Positions 53,973 to 64,000 are shown, counted from the stretch's first letter. The stretch is DNA of 64,000 nt from Pseudomonas sp. ANT_J12 (GCF_008370045.1 NZ_VOBN01000003.1:62001-126000), one strand, 5' to 3'. Translations and numbers: made by a program. Notes: a model not told the origin generated them from the sequence alone.

Positions 53973-54133
53973 TACCCCGGGCAATTAGATCAAACCGTTT
54001 ACAGCAAACAAAACTATGGATCAGTCAATAAGTGTGTTCATGGACGGTTTCATTCAGTGAAGACAGGTTTAGTCTGAGTTCATCGCCGGTATTACCGGTC
54101 ACTCAACTTCCGTTGTTTCACTGGAGATACACC

Positions 54134-54844
54134 ATGAAACGTGTGCTTATCGGTACATTGACTGTTGCCGCACTGTTAGCCGGTTGCTCGGTGCCCACCG
54201 CGCCCAAAGCGGTTTCGTCGCTGGACACGCTGTTCAGCGCGCCGGTCGGTCGCTCCAGCGCCACCCATATCGCCAATGGCAGCAATGTGTCTCTGGGCAT
54301 CCTCTACAGCCCAAGTACCCAGGCCAACCGCGACTATCTGCGCCACTACCAGGCCAACGCCGGCACCGGTTTTGGCCAGAGCCTGCTGGTGCAGTCGATC
54401 CACAACGCCTACGTGGCCACGTCCAACCCGGACTTTGCCGTGGAGGGGGTCAAAGCGTTGTTACAACGCCAGTTCGGTTCGGTGACGGTCTATCCGGACA
54501 TGCAAAGCCTCAAGGCCGCCCGGCCGGATGTGGTGGCCATTGTCGATACCCACAGCCAACTGATGACCTCCCGCAGTTCGGATATCAAGGCCGAAGTCAG
54601 TGCGGATTTTTATGATGCGAAGTTCAACTACATTGGCACCGCACAGGGGCATGATGCCAAGTCATTGCGTCCTGTATGGGCGGACTTTAAACGCAGTGAA
54701 GAGATTGTCGCGGATATTAACCAGCAACAGGATGTGCAAGTTCGGGCGCTGCAGAAGTTTGACCAGTCGCTCAGTAATTTATTGACCAGGTCGACAACTA
54801 ATGTATCGATGATTGATAGTCAAACGGGTCAGAAGTTGTATTGA
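54134..54844 (+). CDS. Lipoprotein of unknown function
   Basis: 236 residues. The lipoprotein signal 'MKRVLIGTLTVAALLAGCSV' has the lipobox LAGC (Cys18). With Ser after the acylated Cys it would be sorted to the outer membrane. The body contains 'IHNAYVATSNPDFAVEGVKA', 'LLQRQFGSVTVYPDM' and 'RPDVVAIVDTHSQLM', a pattern like periplasmic lipoproteins that expose a beta sheet near the outer membrane. No family is recognised with certainty. GGAG is seven bases before the ATG. It stands alone between the cupin terminator and REP elements. Confidence 0.85.
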   Translation: MKRVLIGTLTVAALLAGCSVPTAPKAVSSLDTLFSAPVGRSSATHIANGSNVSLGILYSPSTQANRDYLRHYQANAGTGFGQSLLVQSIHNAYVATSNPDFAVEGVKALLQRQFGSVTVYPDMQSLKAARPDVVAIVDTHSQLMTSRSSDIKAEVSADFYDAKFNYIGTAQGHDAKSLRPVWADFKRSEEIVADINQQQDVQVRALQKFDQSLSNLLTRSTTNVSMIDSQTGQKLY

Positions 54845-54851
54845 AGCTAAT

Positions 54852-54954
54852 GGCCTTTTCGCGGGCAAGCCTCGCTCCTACAGGATTGGGTTGAACCCGT
54901 TATTTGCGAACAACACTAACCCCTGTAGGAGCGAGGCTTGCCCGCGAAGAGGCC
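54852..54954. repeat. REP/BIME pair in outward arrangement
   Basis: ggccttttcgcgggcaagcc...gctcctac and then gtaggagcgaggcttgcccg...gaagaggcc form a perfect-arm inverted pair separated by about 40 bases. Confidence 0.88.
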
Positions 54955-55132
54955 CGCCCAATCACCCCAAAACCCTCCAGGCAAGCGCAAGGTTCATCAG
55001 CCACAAATAGCCGGGACAGTCCACTGTCAAGTCTGACAGTAGACACGCTCCGCGCCTCTCGCGCGTAATCGCAGCTCAGGGTATTGACCCGAGCAATGGC
55101 CAATACCTTCCGAAAAACTCGAGGGTTTGCCC

Positions 55133-56389
55133 ATGAGCACTGCACATACAGATTCAACATCGGCTGCGCGCCTTGACCCCTCCTTCGGAGAGGCCGGGAG
55201 AGTCGTGATTCACATTCCGGACACCTCCACTTCAGTGTCGAGAATTTCGGGTTTAGTCACCGACCTCGACTCCAGGGTGCTGTTCACCAGCTCCTCCCCC
55301 CCGCGTTTCCTATTGGGCCGCCTGTTGGAGGACGGCACCGTAGATAGACAATTCGGCAATAACGGCGTGATTCACGATGTGTTCGCAGAGGGAGATGGAT
55401 TGTCCCTAAGTACCGGCGTTTCGATTCTCAATAACGGGACAATACTGCTGACCGGCGTTTACGACCCACCCGGTCCCCAAAGACTGCCCGCCCTCGCCCT
55501 CTTCAATGCTTCAGGCCATTACGTCACAGAATTCGGTCAGTACGGAAAATCGGTCATCCCGGTTCCCAACGCCGCCGAGGGTTCCTCCGGCCTGTCCGGG
55601 GCCGACCCGTTCGCCACTAATGGTTCATCCCAAACCCCCGTGATCCTGGCCGACGGGAAAATGCTGTTGGTCTTCCAAGGCTGGCTCATTCGATTACTGG
55701 AGAACGGTCGTCCTGACGACAGCTTCGACAACGGCAGACACTACCGACCTGCAAGGCACCCTAAGTACTCATCCACTACCACGCGCATCGTTCAAGCCAG
55801 CGCAAATACCGTTGTATTGGGGGGAACCGCCGAAGTGGATGGCGAAATATTCGCAATGTTTGCCCGCTACTTCATCGATGGGGAACTCGACAAGAGTTTC
55901 GGACGTGACGGTTTTTTTGTGCTGGACGACTTGCCATTGGAAACGAATGTCGTTGCCCTCGCCATGAAGGACGAGGATAAGGTGGTCGGGATTGGCCAGA
56001 AGCTTGCCACTCCAGCCAAGGGACTGATTGTCTGCCTCAATGCAAAAGGCCATGTCGATCCGGGTTTCAATCATGGCAACCCAGTGCTGGTGCCGACCGA
56101 TGCAAACAGACAATTCAACTGGCATGCGGGGACGATTGATCACGCAGGACGGATCGTCGCTACCGGCGGCTCGCTTGAAGGCCCTGACAGCACACCCTAC
56201 ATCGCTACCGGACGATTCATGCCAGATGGTTCACCCGACCTCACGTTCAGCACGAATGAAGGATGGGTTAGCGCAGAGGGTCAATTAGCCCAGGCCCTCG
56301 CCATTGATCGTAAAGACCGAATCGTGATTTCCGGTCTGACGTCGCCACCCGAAAACGTGACCCCGGCCATACTTCGCTACCTGGCTTGA
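55133..56389 (+). CDS. Delta-60-repeat (beta-propeller-like) protein of unknown function
   Basis: 418 residues without signal peptide or membrane segment. It contains repeated units of about 55-60 residues of the delta-60 type, seen as 'RLDPSFGEAGRVV', 'TVDRQFGNNGVI', 'ELDKSFGRDGFFVLDD' and 'HVDPGFNHGNPVLV', each preceded by 'L(D)G(T/R)'-like turns. Such repeats usually build a propeller or extended beta structure. Start: ATG 55133 with GAGGG upstream. Base composition looks more AT-rich than that of its neighbours, so later acquisition is possible. It ends in a bidirectional terminator shared with gdhB. Confidence 0.8.
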   Translation: MSTAHTDSTSAARLDPSFGEAGRVVIHIPDTSTSVSRISGLVTDLDSRVLFTSSSPPRFLLGRLLEDGTVDRQFGNNGVIHDVFAEGDGLSLSTGVSILNNGTILLTGVYDPPGPQRLPALALFNASGHYVTEFGQYGKSVIPVPNAAEGSSGLSGADPFATNGSSQTPVILADGKMLLVFQGWLIRLLENGRPDDSFDNGRHYRPARHPKYSSTTTRIVQASANTVVLGGTAEVDGEIFAMFARYFIDGELDKSFGRDGFFVLDDLPLETNVVALAMKDEDKVVGIGQKLATPAKGLIVCLNAKGHVDPGFNHGNPVLVPTDANRQFNWHAGTIDHAGRIVATGGSLEGPDSTPYIATGRFMPDGSPDLTFSTNEGWVSAEGQLAQALAIDRKDRIVISGLTSPPENVTPAILRYLA

Positions 56390-56404
56390 GTGACCGCGAA
56401 GCGT

Positions 56405-56442
56405 AAAAAAAACCCCGTATCTCTCGATACGGGGTTTTTTAT
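56405..56442. terminator. Bidirectional Rho-independent terminator
   Basis: The stem aaccccgtat (56411-56420) / atacggggtt (56427-56436) is flanked by an A run on the left and a T run on the right. It serves both the + strand delta-60 gene and the minus-strand gdhB. Confidence 0.93.
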
Positions 56443-56458
56443 TCGGCGACTGACTGAA

Positions 56459-59400
56459 TCAGGCCGCCGGTTCCAGCTCCAGTGCAGCAACGACAGGCAC
56501 TACCGCCTGACCGCTCAACGCCAGGTCGAGCAACTCACGGTTGGCCACCGCGTACATGGCGTAGTCCGTGCCGCTGGCGGCACGGATTTCCACCAGCATG
56601 GCGCGCCAGCGTTCGATCATGCCTTCGTGCTCTTCCATCCACAGCGCCAGACGTGTTTCCACGTCCTGGGTGCCGTCGCCCTGTTGCAGGACGGAGATGG
56701 TGATCGCACGTTGCTGCCAGTCCACATCATCGCGGAACGCTTCACGGGCCAGGGCTTGCCAGTTGTTTTCAACCGGCAGCGCGCTGATCTGTTGCAGGTA
56801 CCAGGTGATGTCCAGCGCGCTGCCGACGGCGAAGTAAGCCTTCGCGACGTCTGCTGCGTTCTGGCCGGTCACGTCGGCCGCTTCGATGATCGGCAGCAAG
56901 GTGTACAGGTGCGAAGTGCCAGCCACCATACGCGCGAGCAACTCCGGCACTCCAGCTTCGACATACGCTTCGTAACGGGTCTGCCAGTTTTCGTGGATTT
57001 CGCCACTCAGCAGCTCGTCGAGCTTGAGACCCAGCTCCTTCAGGTGCGGACCGAAGTGCGCAACGTCACGGGCAGCGTTCTGCTCGTTGCGGCGGGCACG
57101 CAGGAACCAGCGTGTAGCGCGGCGACCCAGACGCATCAGCTCGTCCATCAGCTCCAATTGCACGTCGGCGGAAACCTGGTAATCCAGGGCTTCAATCTGA
57201 CGGAACCAGTGCGGGAGATGAAAGATGTCACGCACGATCACGTAGGCACCGGCCACGTTCGCCGGGCTCATGCCGGTCGACTCTTTGAGTCGTTGAACGA
57301 AGGTGATGCCCATGTGGTTCACCAGATCGTTGGCGATCTGGGTGCTGACGATTTCGCGCTTCAGACGGTGACGGCGCATGGCTTCGGAGAACTTGCTCAC
57401 CAGGCTCGGCGGGAAAGCGGTTTCCATGTCGCGGGTCAGGTAATCGTCATCCGGCACTTGCGAGTTGAGCAGTGCTTCTTTGAGGTCGATCTTGCTGTAG
57501 GAAATCAGCACCGACAGCTCGGCACGGGTCAGGCCATGGCCTGCCGCAACGCGCTCGTTGATGGCTTCTTCCGTCGGCAGGAACTCGATGGCGCGATCCA
57601 GCTTGCCGCGGCCTTCCAGATCGTTCATCAGACGCTTGTATTCGGCAATCCGCACGTAGGCACGGCGGGCCGCCAGGGACAGGGCCTGGGTCTGCTTGTA
57701 GTTGTTGCCCAGCACCAGGTTGCCGACTTCGTCGGTCATGCTCGCCAGCAACTGATTGCGTTGCTTGTCGGTCATGTCACCGGCCTGAACCACTTCGTTC
57801 AGCAGGATCTTGATGTTCACTTCGTGGTCGGAGCAGTCCACGCCACCGGCGTTGTCGATGAAGTCGGTGTTGGAGCCGCCGCCATTGAGGCCGAATTCGA
57901 CACGACCCAGCTGGGTCATCCCGAGGTTACCGCCCTCGCCCACGACTTTGCAGCGCAGTTCGTTGCCGTTCACGCGCAGTGCATCGTTGGCCTTGTCGCC
58001 GACATCGGCGTGGCTTTCGCTGCTGGCCTTGACGTAGGTGCCGATACCGCCGTTCCACAACAGGTCTACCGGCGCCTTGAGCAAGGCATTCAGCAGTTCG
58101 GTTGGGGTCAGCTTGTCAGCCTGAATGTCAAAGCGCTCTTTCATCTGCGGGGAAATCGCGATGCTTTTCGCACTGCGGGAGAAGATCCCGCCGCCTTCGG
58201 ACATGATGCTGGTGTCGTAATCGGTCCAGGCCGAACGCGGCAGGTCGAACAGGCGCTGACGCTCGACGAAGCTGTTGGCCGGTTGCGGATTCGGATCGAT
58301 GAAGATGTGCAGGTGGTTGAAGGCGGCGACCAGTTGCAGCTTGTCGGACATCAACAAACCGTTACCGAACACGTCACCGGCCATGTCGCCGACGCCGACT
58401 ACCGTGATGCTGTCTTCCTGGACATTGATGCCGCGCTCGCGGAAGTGGCGTTGTACGCCGACCCACGCGCCTTTGGCAGTGATGCCCATTTTCTTGTGGT
58501 CGTAACCGGCAGAACCACCGGAAGCGAACGCGTCACCCAGCCAGAAGCCGTAGTCGATGGCGATGCCGTTGGCGATGTCGGAGAAGGTTGCAGTGCCCTT
58601 GTCCGCTGCCACCACCAGGTACGGGTCATCGTCGTCATGACGCACGACGTTGGCCGGCGGCACCAGCGCGCCGTCTTTCAGGTTGTCGGTGATGTCCAAC
58701 AGGCCCGAAATGAAGATGCGGTAGCAGGCGATGCCCTCGGCCGCGATTTCGTCCCGACCGCCGCCCAATGGCAGGCGACGCGGCAGGAAGCCGCCCTTGG
58801 CGCCAACCGGCACGATGACCGAGTTCTTCACTTGCTGGGCTTTTACCAGGCCCAGCACTTCGGTGCGGTAGTCTTCTTCACGGTCGGACCAGCGCAGACC
58901 GCCACGAGCGACGTTGCCGAAGCGCAGGTGCACGCCTTCGACGCGCGGCGAGTAGACGAAGATTTCGAACTTCGGTACTGGCTTCGGCAGCTCTGGGATC
59001 TGGTGCGGGTTGAACTTGAAGCTGAAGTAGGACTTGTTATGGCCCTGCGCATCGGTCTGGTAGAAGTTGGTGCGCAGCGTGGCCTTGATCAGGTCCAGGT
59101 AGCGACGCAGGATGCGGTCTTCGTTCAACACCTGGACGTCGTCCAGTGCGGTGACGATGGCCTGTTCCAGACGTTGCTGCTTGTCTTCCAGGTCGTCGCT
59201 GGTCAGCTTGCGCGCCAGGTAGAAACGGGTCTTGAACAACCGGGTCAACTCGCGAGCGATGTCGGTGTGGTTGTTCAGGGTGCTGGCGATGTAGCCCAGG
59301 TCGAAGCCCAGACGAATCTGCTTCATGTAGCGGGCGTAGGCACGCAGCAGTGCCACGTCGCGCCATGGCAGGCCGGCGGTCAGCACCAGGCGGTTGAACG

Positions 59401-61354
59401 CATCGTTCTCGGCATCGCCACGCACGATGTGGACGAAGGCGTCCTGCAGCGTGTCGTTGAGTTGCTGGATGTCGAGTTCCAGGCCGTCAGCGGCGGTGAA
59501 GGCGAAATCGTGAATCCAGAACTCGCGGCCGCTGTTGTGACGCAAGCGATACGGGAACTCGCCCAGCACGCGCAGGCCGAGGTTTTCCAGGATCGGCAAC
59601 ACGTCGGACAGCGCCAGCGGCGTATCGGCGTGGTACAGCTTGCAATGCAGCTCGCGTTGACCGGAGACCTGGCCCAGCGGCTGATAGAAGCTCATGACCA
59701 GCGGGTTTTTCTCGGTCAGGCTCAGCAGGTGCTGCATGTCGACCACGGCCGAATGCGCGGCGAAACGCTCGCGGTAACCGGCCGGGAAGCCTTTCGGGAA
59801 GTCGGCCAGCACGTTGGTGCCGTGGGCTTCGCCGAAGTTTTCCACGACCAGGCTGGCGTAGTCGTCCTGCCAGCTGCGGCAGGCCTGGACCACTTCTTTT
59901 TCCAGCAGGACCGGGTCGATATCCAGGCGATTCTTCGGTTCAACCCGCAGAATCAGCTGTACGCGAGCCAGTACGGACTCGGAGAAGAAGGTCCAGAACT
60001 CGCAATCCGAGGCTTTCAGGCGATCCATCAGCACTTGCTGGATCTTCTGGCGCACTTCGGTGGAGTAGATGTCACGCGGCACATAGGCCAGGCAGTAGCA
60101 GAAGCGGCCGTACGGGTCTTTGCGCAGGAACACGCGGATCTTGTTGCGTTCCTGAATCTGCACGATCGACATCACGGTGCTGAACAGCTCGTCCACCGGA
60201 GTCTGGAACAGATCGTCGCGGGGCAGCACTTCGACCACCTGCGCCAGTTCCTTGCCCAGGTGAGCCTTGGCCTGGAAGCCGGAACGGCGTTCGATTTCTT
60301 CGACCTTGCGACGGATGTACGGGATGACCCGCACGCTCTCGCCATACACCGAGGAGGTGTAGAGGCCCATGAAGCGGCATTCCTTGATGACTTTGCCGTC
60401 GGCATCGATTTCACGGATCGACACGTAGTCCGGGTACGCCGGACGGTGCACGCGGCTCGGGTGTGCAGCCTTGGCGAACGACAGCAGGGTCGGTTCGCGC
60501 AGGTAGTTCACCGCGTAATCTTCGATGCGCAGGTCTTCGTAGGTCAGGCCGGTGCGCAGCAGTTTGGTAAGGCCGAGGAAGGACTGCTCGTCGTACTCGA
60601 TGTGACCGCCGTCGGCCTGGTCGCTGACCACGAATTCTTCGTAGCCCAGGAAGGTGAAGTGGTTGCCCACCAGCCATTCCAGGAAGCTTTTGATTTCGGC
60701 TTTTTCTTCTGGATCAACCTTGAACTGGCTGTTGTCCAGGCCCGTGAGGATTTCCTGGACCTTGGCTTTCATCGGCTCGAAATCGGCGACCGCAACGCGG
60801 ACTTCGCCGAGAACCTGTTCCAGTTCCTTGCTCAGGACATTCAGTTCGGCCGCGTTGGCGCAACGGTCGATTTCCAGGTACATCAGCGATTCTTGCAGGA
60901 TGCCTTCGCCCTGGGTGCCCTTCGGCAGGATTTCCAGCAGCTCGCCCTTGCTGCCGCGACGCACGCTCAGCACAGTGGTTTGCAAGGTGTGGATGCTATA
61001 GCCGCGACGGTTCAGCTCGGTACGCACCGAGTCCACGAGGAATGGCAGGTCGTGGTGCAGCACTTCGACCGCGGTGTGGGTCGACTGCCAGCCGTGGCGT
61101 TCGTAATCGGGGTTGTAGACGCGAACCTGGGGTTGCGCGTGATCAAAGCGCTCAAGCAGGCGCCATGCAGAAAGGGTGCAGCCGGCGAGGTCGGACAACC
61201 GACGCTGGGTCAGCTCGTCGAGGGAAATGATGCCGAAAAATTGTTCAGCAAACAGCGCCACTTGTGGCAGTGCCTGTTCACTGATGTGCTGCGCCAGTGC
61301 CGCTTGCAGTTGGTGCTGGAAGTCGGCTTTGCTGGCTGCGGTGAAGAACGCCAT
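56459..61354 (-). CDS. gdhB: NAD-specific glutamate dehydrogenase, large (about 180 kDa) type
   Basis: 1631 residues, the size of the L_1800 NAD-GDH family (P. aeruginosa GdhB). It deaminates glutamate to 2-oxoglutarate and ammonia, feeding arginine and glutamate catabolism. The long N-terminal regulatory region (about 1-720) is followed by the catalytic GDH core with 'VPVGAKGGFLPRRLP' (substrate-binding Lys), 'YRIFISGLLDITDNL' and 'VVGVGDMAGDVFGNGLLMS' (NAD loop GxGxxxG), then 'NGGIGTYVKAS'. Start: ATG 61352-61354 ('MAFFTAAS') with GGAGT upstream; an in-frame extension to 61402 is less likely. In P. aeruginosa ArgR controls gdhB. An inverted repeat at 61423-61464 lies upstream. Confidence 0.95.
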   Translation of the reverse strand: MAFFTAASKADFQHQLQAALAQHISEQALPQVALFAEQFFGIISLDELTQRRLSDLAGCTLSAWRLLERFDHAQPQVRVYNPDYERHGWQSTHTAVEVLHHDLPFLVDSVRTELNRRGYSIHTLQTTVLSVRRGSKGELLEILPKGTQGEGILQESLMYLEIDRCANAAELNVLSKELEQVLGEVRVAVADFEPMKAKVQEILTGLDNSQFKVDPEEKAEIKSFLEWLVGNHFTFLGYEEFVVSDQADGGHIEYDEQSFLGLTKLLRTGLTYEDLRIEDYAVNYLREPTLLSFAKAAHPSRVHRPAYPDYVSIREIDADGKVIKECRFMGLYTSSVYGESVRVIPYIRRKVEEIERRSGFQAKAHLGKELAQVVEVLPRDDLFQTPVDELFSTVMSIVQIQERNKIRVFLRKDPYGRFCYCLAYVPRDIYSTEVRQKIQQVLMDRLKASDCEFWTFFSESVLARVQLILRVEPKNRLDIDPVLLEKEVVQACRSWQDDYASLVVENFGEAHGTNVLADFPKGFPAGYRERFAAHSAVVDMQHLLSLTEKNPLVMSFYQPLGQVSGQRELHCKLYHADTPLALSDVLPILENLGLRVLGEFPYRLRHNSGREFWIHDFAFTAADGLELDIQQLNDTLQDAFVHIVRGDAENDAFNRLVLTAGLPWRDVALLRAYARYMKQIRLGFDLGYIASTLNNHTDIARELTRLFKTRFYLARKLTSDDLEDKQQRLEQAIVTALDDVQVLNEDRILRRYLDLIKATLRTNFYQTDAQGHNKSYFSFKFNPHQIPELPKPVPKFEIFVYSPRVEGVHLRFGNVARGGLRWSDREEDYRTEVLGLVKAQQVKNSVIVPVGAKGGFLPRRLPLGGGRDEIAAEGIACYRIFISGLLDITDNLKDGALVPPANVVRHDDDDPYLVVAADKGTATFSDIANGIAIDYGFWLGDAFASGGSAGYDHKKMGITAKGAWVGVQRHFRERGINVQEDSITVVGVGDMAGDVFGNGLLMSDKLQLVAAFNHLHIFIDPNPQPANSFVERQRLFDLPRSAWTDYDTSIMSEGGGIFSRSAKSIAISPQMKERFDIQADKLTPTELLNALLKAPVDLLWNGGIGTYVKASSESHADVGDKANDALRVNGNELRCKVVGEGGNLGMTQLGRVEFGLNGGGSNTDFIDNAGGVDCSDHEVNIKILLNEVVQAGDMTDKQRNQLLASMTDEVGNLVLGNNYKQTQALSLAARRAYVRIAEYKRLMNDLEGRGKLDRAIEFLPTEEAINERVAAGHGLTRAELSVLISYSKIDLKEALLNSQVPDDDYLTRDMETAFPPSLVSKFSEAMRRHRLKREIVSTQIANDLVNHMGITFVQRLKESTGMSPANVAGAYVIVRDIFHLPHWFRQIEALDYQVSADVQLELMDELMRLGRRATRWFLRARRNEQNAARDVAHFGPHLKELGLKLDELLSGEIHENWQTRYEAYVEAGVPELLARMVAGTSHLYTLLPIIEAADVTGQNAADVAKAYFAVGSALDITWYLQQISALPVENNWQALAREAFRDDVDWQQRAITISVLQQGDGTQDVETRLALWMEEHEGMIERWRAMLVEIRAASGTDYAMYAVANRELLDLALSGQAVVPVVAALELEPAA

Positions 61355-61422
61355 CTGTGGTACTCCGCTTGGGCTTGTTATTGATGGAAGCGTCGCGTGC
61401 AAAACCCCTTTCGGGGCGATCC

Positions 61423-61464
61423 GTCACCCTGTTCCTGATTCTCGGGCAGAGGAAACAGGGTGAC
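61423..61464. promoter_or_regulatory. Inverted repeat upstream of gdhB, candidate operator
   Basis: GTCACCCTGTT (61423-61433) and AACAGGGTGAC (61454-61464) are perfect 11-bp inverted copies with a 20-base spacer, 69-110 bp upstream of the gdhB start. No poly-T tract follows, so it is not a terminator. The binding protein is unknown and the arms do not look like the ArgR half-site TGTCGC. Confidence 0.45.
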
Positions 61465-61860
61465 AGGTGGGTGAAGCTGGACGAGACACTCAGGTCACAT
61501 TCACCTTCCAAGAATGGGTATCGGCAAAAGCGACTGTACGATGAATTGCACAATGCCTTTACGGGTATCCATTCGATGCGCAGCTTAACGAGTGCGACAA
61601 CGTGCCTGCTTGCGGTGCTGCGACATATTCGGTCATCGGCACGCAGCTTGCGCCTTGTGCATCGAACAACACTAGCAGCCGCACGGAAAAACGGGGGGGG
61701 GTAAAGCCCGGTTTTGCGGCACATCCGTACCCGAAATGACCAGCAACACCCCGGATGTTCACGACACATCTTCTGACACTCAGACGAGCAGAAATTCCCG
61801 GCGGCTGGCAGAATCGCGCTTTGTTCGTCTTCACCATGCTCCCCGAGCCAGGAATTCCCC
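61465..61860. other. Intergenic region between gdhB and the acidic protein gene
   Basis: No convincing gene. Short open frames here lack a ribosome site and family features. A tract of nine G (about 61691-61699) is notable. Promoters for the divergent gdhB and the acidic-protein gene at 61861 must lie in this gap, but no clear boxes were recognised. Confidence 0.4.
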
Positions 61861-62214
61861 ATGCAAATGACCACCGCCCTCTTGATCGTCAACCCGTGCG
61901 ATGACGAAGAAGACAACATGGCCATGCTCTGCTGCCACAGCGACCAGGGCGACATGTTCCTGATGACCCGCTACCCGGACGAGGACGCGCTGGACATCAG
62001 CCTCGGCGACGAGCCATCGACCCTGGACGGGGTGAAAGTCACCCTCAGCCCTACCCGCCTGCTGATTGAAATCGCGGCCGGGGGCGCGGATGCGCTCAAT
62101 GGCGACGATTCGCTGGAAATCACCCACAGCACCGATGCCGGTGACCTGGCAGAAGTGGAAGAAACCTTGCAGAACATTCTCAAGGGGACGGGCACCTATA
62201 TAAGCGAGCTGTGA
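61861..62214 (+). CDS. Small acidic conserved hypothetical protein
   Basis: 117 residues, strongly acidic ('PCDDEEDNMAMLCCHSDQGD', 'DEDALDISLGDEPSTLDGVK'), with no signal peptide or membrane segment. It appears to be a compact alpha-beta protein. AGGAATT precedes the ATG by a normal distance, and codon use resembles the neighbours, which supports a real gene. I do not recognise a family or function. Confidence 0.75.
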   Translation: MQMTTALLIVNPCDDEEDNMAMLCCHSDQGDMFLMTRYPDEDALDISLGDEPSTLDGVKVTLSPTRLLIEIAAGGADALNGDDSLEITHSTDAGDLAEVEETLQNILKGTGTYISEL

Positions 62215-62237
62215 TTTTCGGCGCCTGTGCCGGCCCC

Positions 62238-62310
62238 TTCGCGGGCAAGCCTCGCTCCTACAGGTCCAGCACGGATGATCGTTCCTACGCTCTGCGTGGG
62301 AACGATCACC
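62238..62310. repeat. REP arm plus 'gatcgttcctacgc' hairpin
   Basis: ttcgcgggcaagcctcgctcctac (REP arm) is followed by gatcgttcctacgctctgcg and its inverted partner gcgtgggaacgatc. The element sits between the acidic-protein gene and moxR. Confidence 0.85.
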
Positions 62311-62430
62311 ATTTCCCGTACTTTGCGCAAAATGCCGTTAGTCGCCACCCCCCGCGATGCATTAAAGTAACGCCCCCAGCCCTGGCGTTATTCGAACGTC
62401 TTCGGTCACCCTTTCCAGGAACAGTCATCG

Positions 62431-63390
<960 letters not shown>

Positions 63391-63395
63391 CCCCG

Positions 63396-64000
63396 ATGAA
63401 CGCCATCCTGCCGCCCGAGCCGGGCATCCGTGTCAGCCTCGCCGAGCTGATCGAGATGCGCCATCGGGTGCGCGAAGTGCAGTTGTTCTCCACGCCGAGC
63501 CAGCGCAGCCCGCTGATCGGCTTGCACCATTCCAAGCTGCGCGGGCGTGGCGTCGACTTCGATCAGGTGCGGGTCTATCAGGCCGGTGACGACGTGCGCA
63601 CCATCGACTGGCGCGTCACCGCCCGCACGCAAGAGCCGCACACCAAACTGTTCCACGAAGAACGCGAGCGCCCGATTTTCATCATGGTCGAGCAAAGCCG
63701 TCGGCTGTTCTTCGGCTCGGGGCTGATGTTCAAATCGGTGCTCGCCGCCCAAGCCGCGAGCCTGATCGGCTGGGCGGCGCTGGGGCATAACGACCGGGTC
63801 GGCGGGCTGGTGTTCGGCGACAACGAGCACTACGAAATCAAACCCCGGCGCAGCAAGCAAAGCCTGCTGCAATTGCTCAACCGCCTGGTGCGAGTCAACC
63901 AGTCGCTGCACACCGAAAGCGAGCAGAACCGCGACTCCCTGAACCTGGCCCTGCGCCGTGCCCGGGAAGTGCTGCGCCCCGGCAGCCTGGTGATCGTGAT
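63396..64000 (+). CDS. DUF58-domain protein (N-terminal part, runs off the window)
   Basis: The first 201 residues are visible. The DUF58 signature 'RGRGVDFDQVRVYQAGDDVR' followed by 'TIDWRVTARTQEPHTKLF' is at about 50-87, then a VWA-like fold begins ('PIFIMVEQSRRLFFGSG'). No signal peptide or membrane span is seen. The ATG is five bases after the moxR stop, with no strong ribosome site, which suggests coupled translation. VWA and BatD-type genes would be expected beyond the window. Confidence 0.92.
   Translation, partial: MNAILPPEPGIRVSLAELIEMRHRVREVQLFSTPSQRSPLIGLHHSKLRGRGVDFDQVRVYQAGDDVRTIDWRVTARTQEPHTKLFHEERERPIFIMVEQSRRLFFGSGLMFKSVLAAQAASLIGWAALGHNDRVGGLVFGDNEHYEIKPRRSKQSLLQLLNRLVRVNQSLHTESEQNRDSLNLALRRAREVLRPGSLVIV

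Noticed and set aside
56390..61384. A 1664-codon open frame on the + strand opposite gdhB
   Set aside because: It is the mirror of a GC-rich coding strand. It has no recognisable domains or ribosome site, while the minus strand encodes a complete NAD-GDH.
61357..61704. A small + strand gene upstream of the acidic-protein gene
   Set aside because: It has no ribosome site or family signature, overlaps the gdhB promoter and inverted repeat, and is rich in rare codon patterns.

Overview
The window looks like a chromosomal segment of a Pseudomonas of the fluorescens/putida type. It is GC-rich, carries many dispersed REP/BIME elements of the 'gtaggagcgaggcttgcccgcga' kind typical of this group, and holds genes familiar from Pseudomonas (an NAD-dependent glutamate dehydrogenase of about 1630 residues, a MocR regulator, a MoxR/DUF58 pair). 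No rRNA, tRNA, CRISPR array or complete insertion sequence was seen.

Layout. 1-4771: housekeeping and catabolic genes (partial GntR regulator, Gfo/Idh/MocA oxidoreductase, DyP peroxidase, an AraC-type regulator divergent from a SphA-family outer-membrane protein). 4978-18831: a giant two-partner-secretion exoprotein (about 4150 residues, PdtA-like) and a DING-type phosphate-binding protein/phosphatase. 19205-25374: a redox segment with an Old Yellow Enzyme, a LysR regulator and a three-subunit molybdenum/Fe-S/cytochrome c oxidoreductase. 25574-36004: a complete eleven-gene type II secretion system in the gene order of the P. aeruginosa Hxc system. 36105-37085: a LysR-type regulator. 37125-37957: seven REP-containing units at 135-bp spacing. 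37980-46987: a nine-gene operon (phdA, pdtB, exbB with a lectin-like extension, exbD, tonB, porin, periplasmic coiled coil, YbjN protein, parvulin isomerase). 47131-47840: a second tandem array with a 214-bp period. 47844-50051: an ECF sigma / anti-sigma / STN-protein trio matching VreI-VreR-VreA (PUMA3). 50243-64000: ordinary chromosomal genes (AhpD-like protein, MocR, monooxygenase, cupin, lipoprotein, delta-60-repeat protein, gdhB, moxR, DUF58).

How the parts fit. In P. aeruginosa PAO1, as recalled from the literature, vreAIR, hxc, lapA/lapB, pdtA, phdA, pdtB and exbBD-tonB form one phosphate-starvation and virulence locus (PA0674-PA0701) controlled by PhoB and sigma-VreI. The same components are here in a different order: the phdA-pdtB-...-isomerase block lies between vreR and the hxc side and has tandem REP arrays at both ends, and a redox cassette sits between hxcS and the DING gene. 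The sequence itself supports co-regulation. A shared element (ACCGAAC followed by TTGTCATG on the + strand) lies about 90 bp upstream of both pdtA and phdA-pdtB, and a Pho-box-like direct repeat lies upstream of vreA. The working model is a phosphate-limitation regulon: it exports DING-type phosphatase by Hxc and a giant adhesin by PdtB, and a dedicated ExbB/ExbD/TonB system is linked to the STN-TonB_C sensor VreA.
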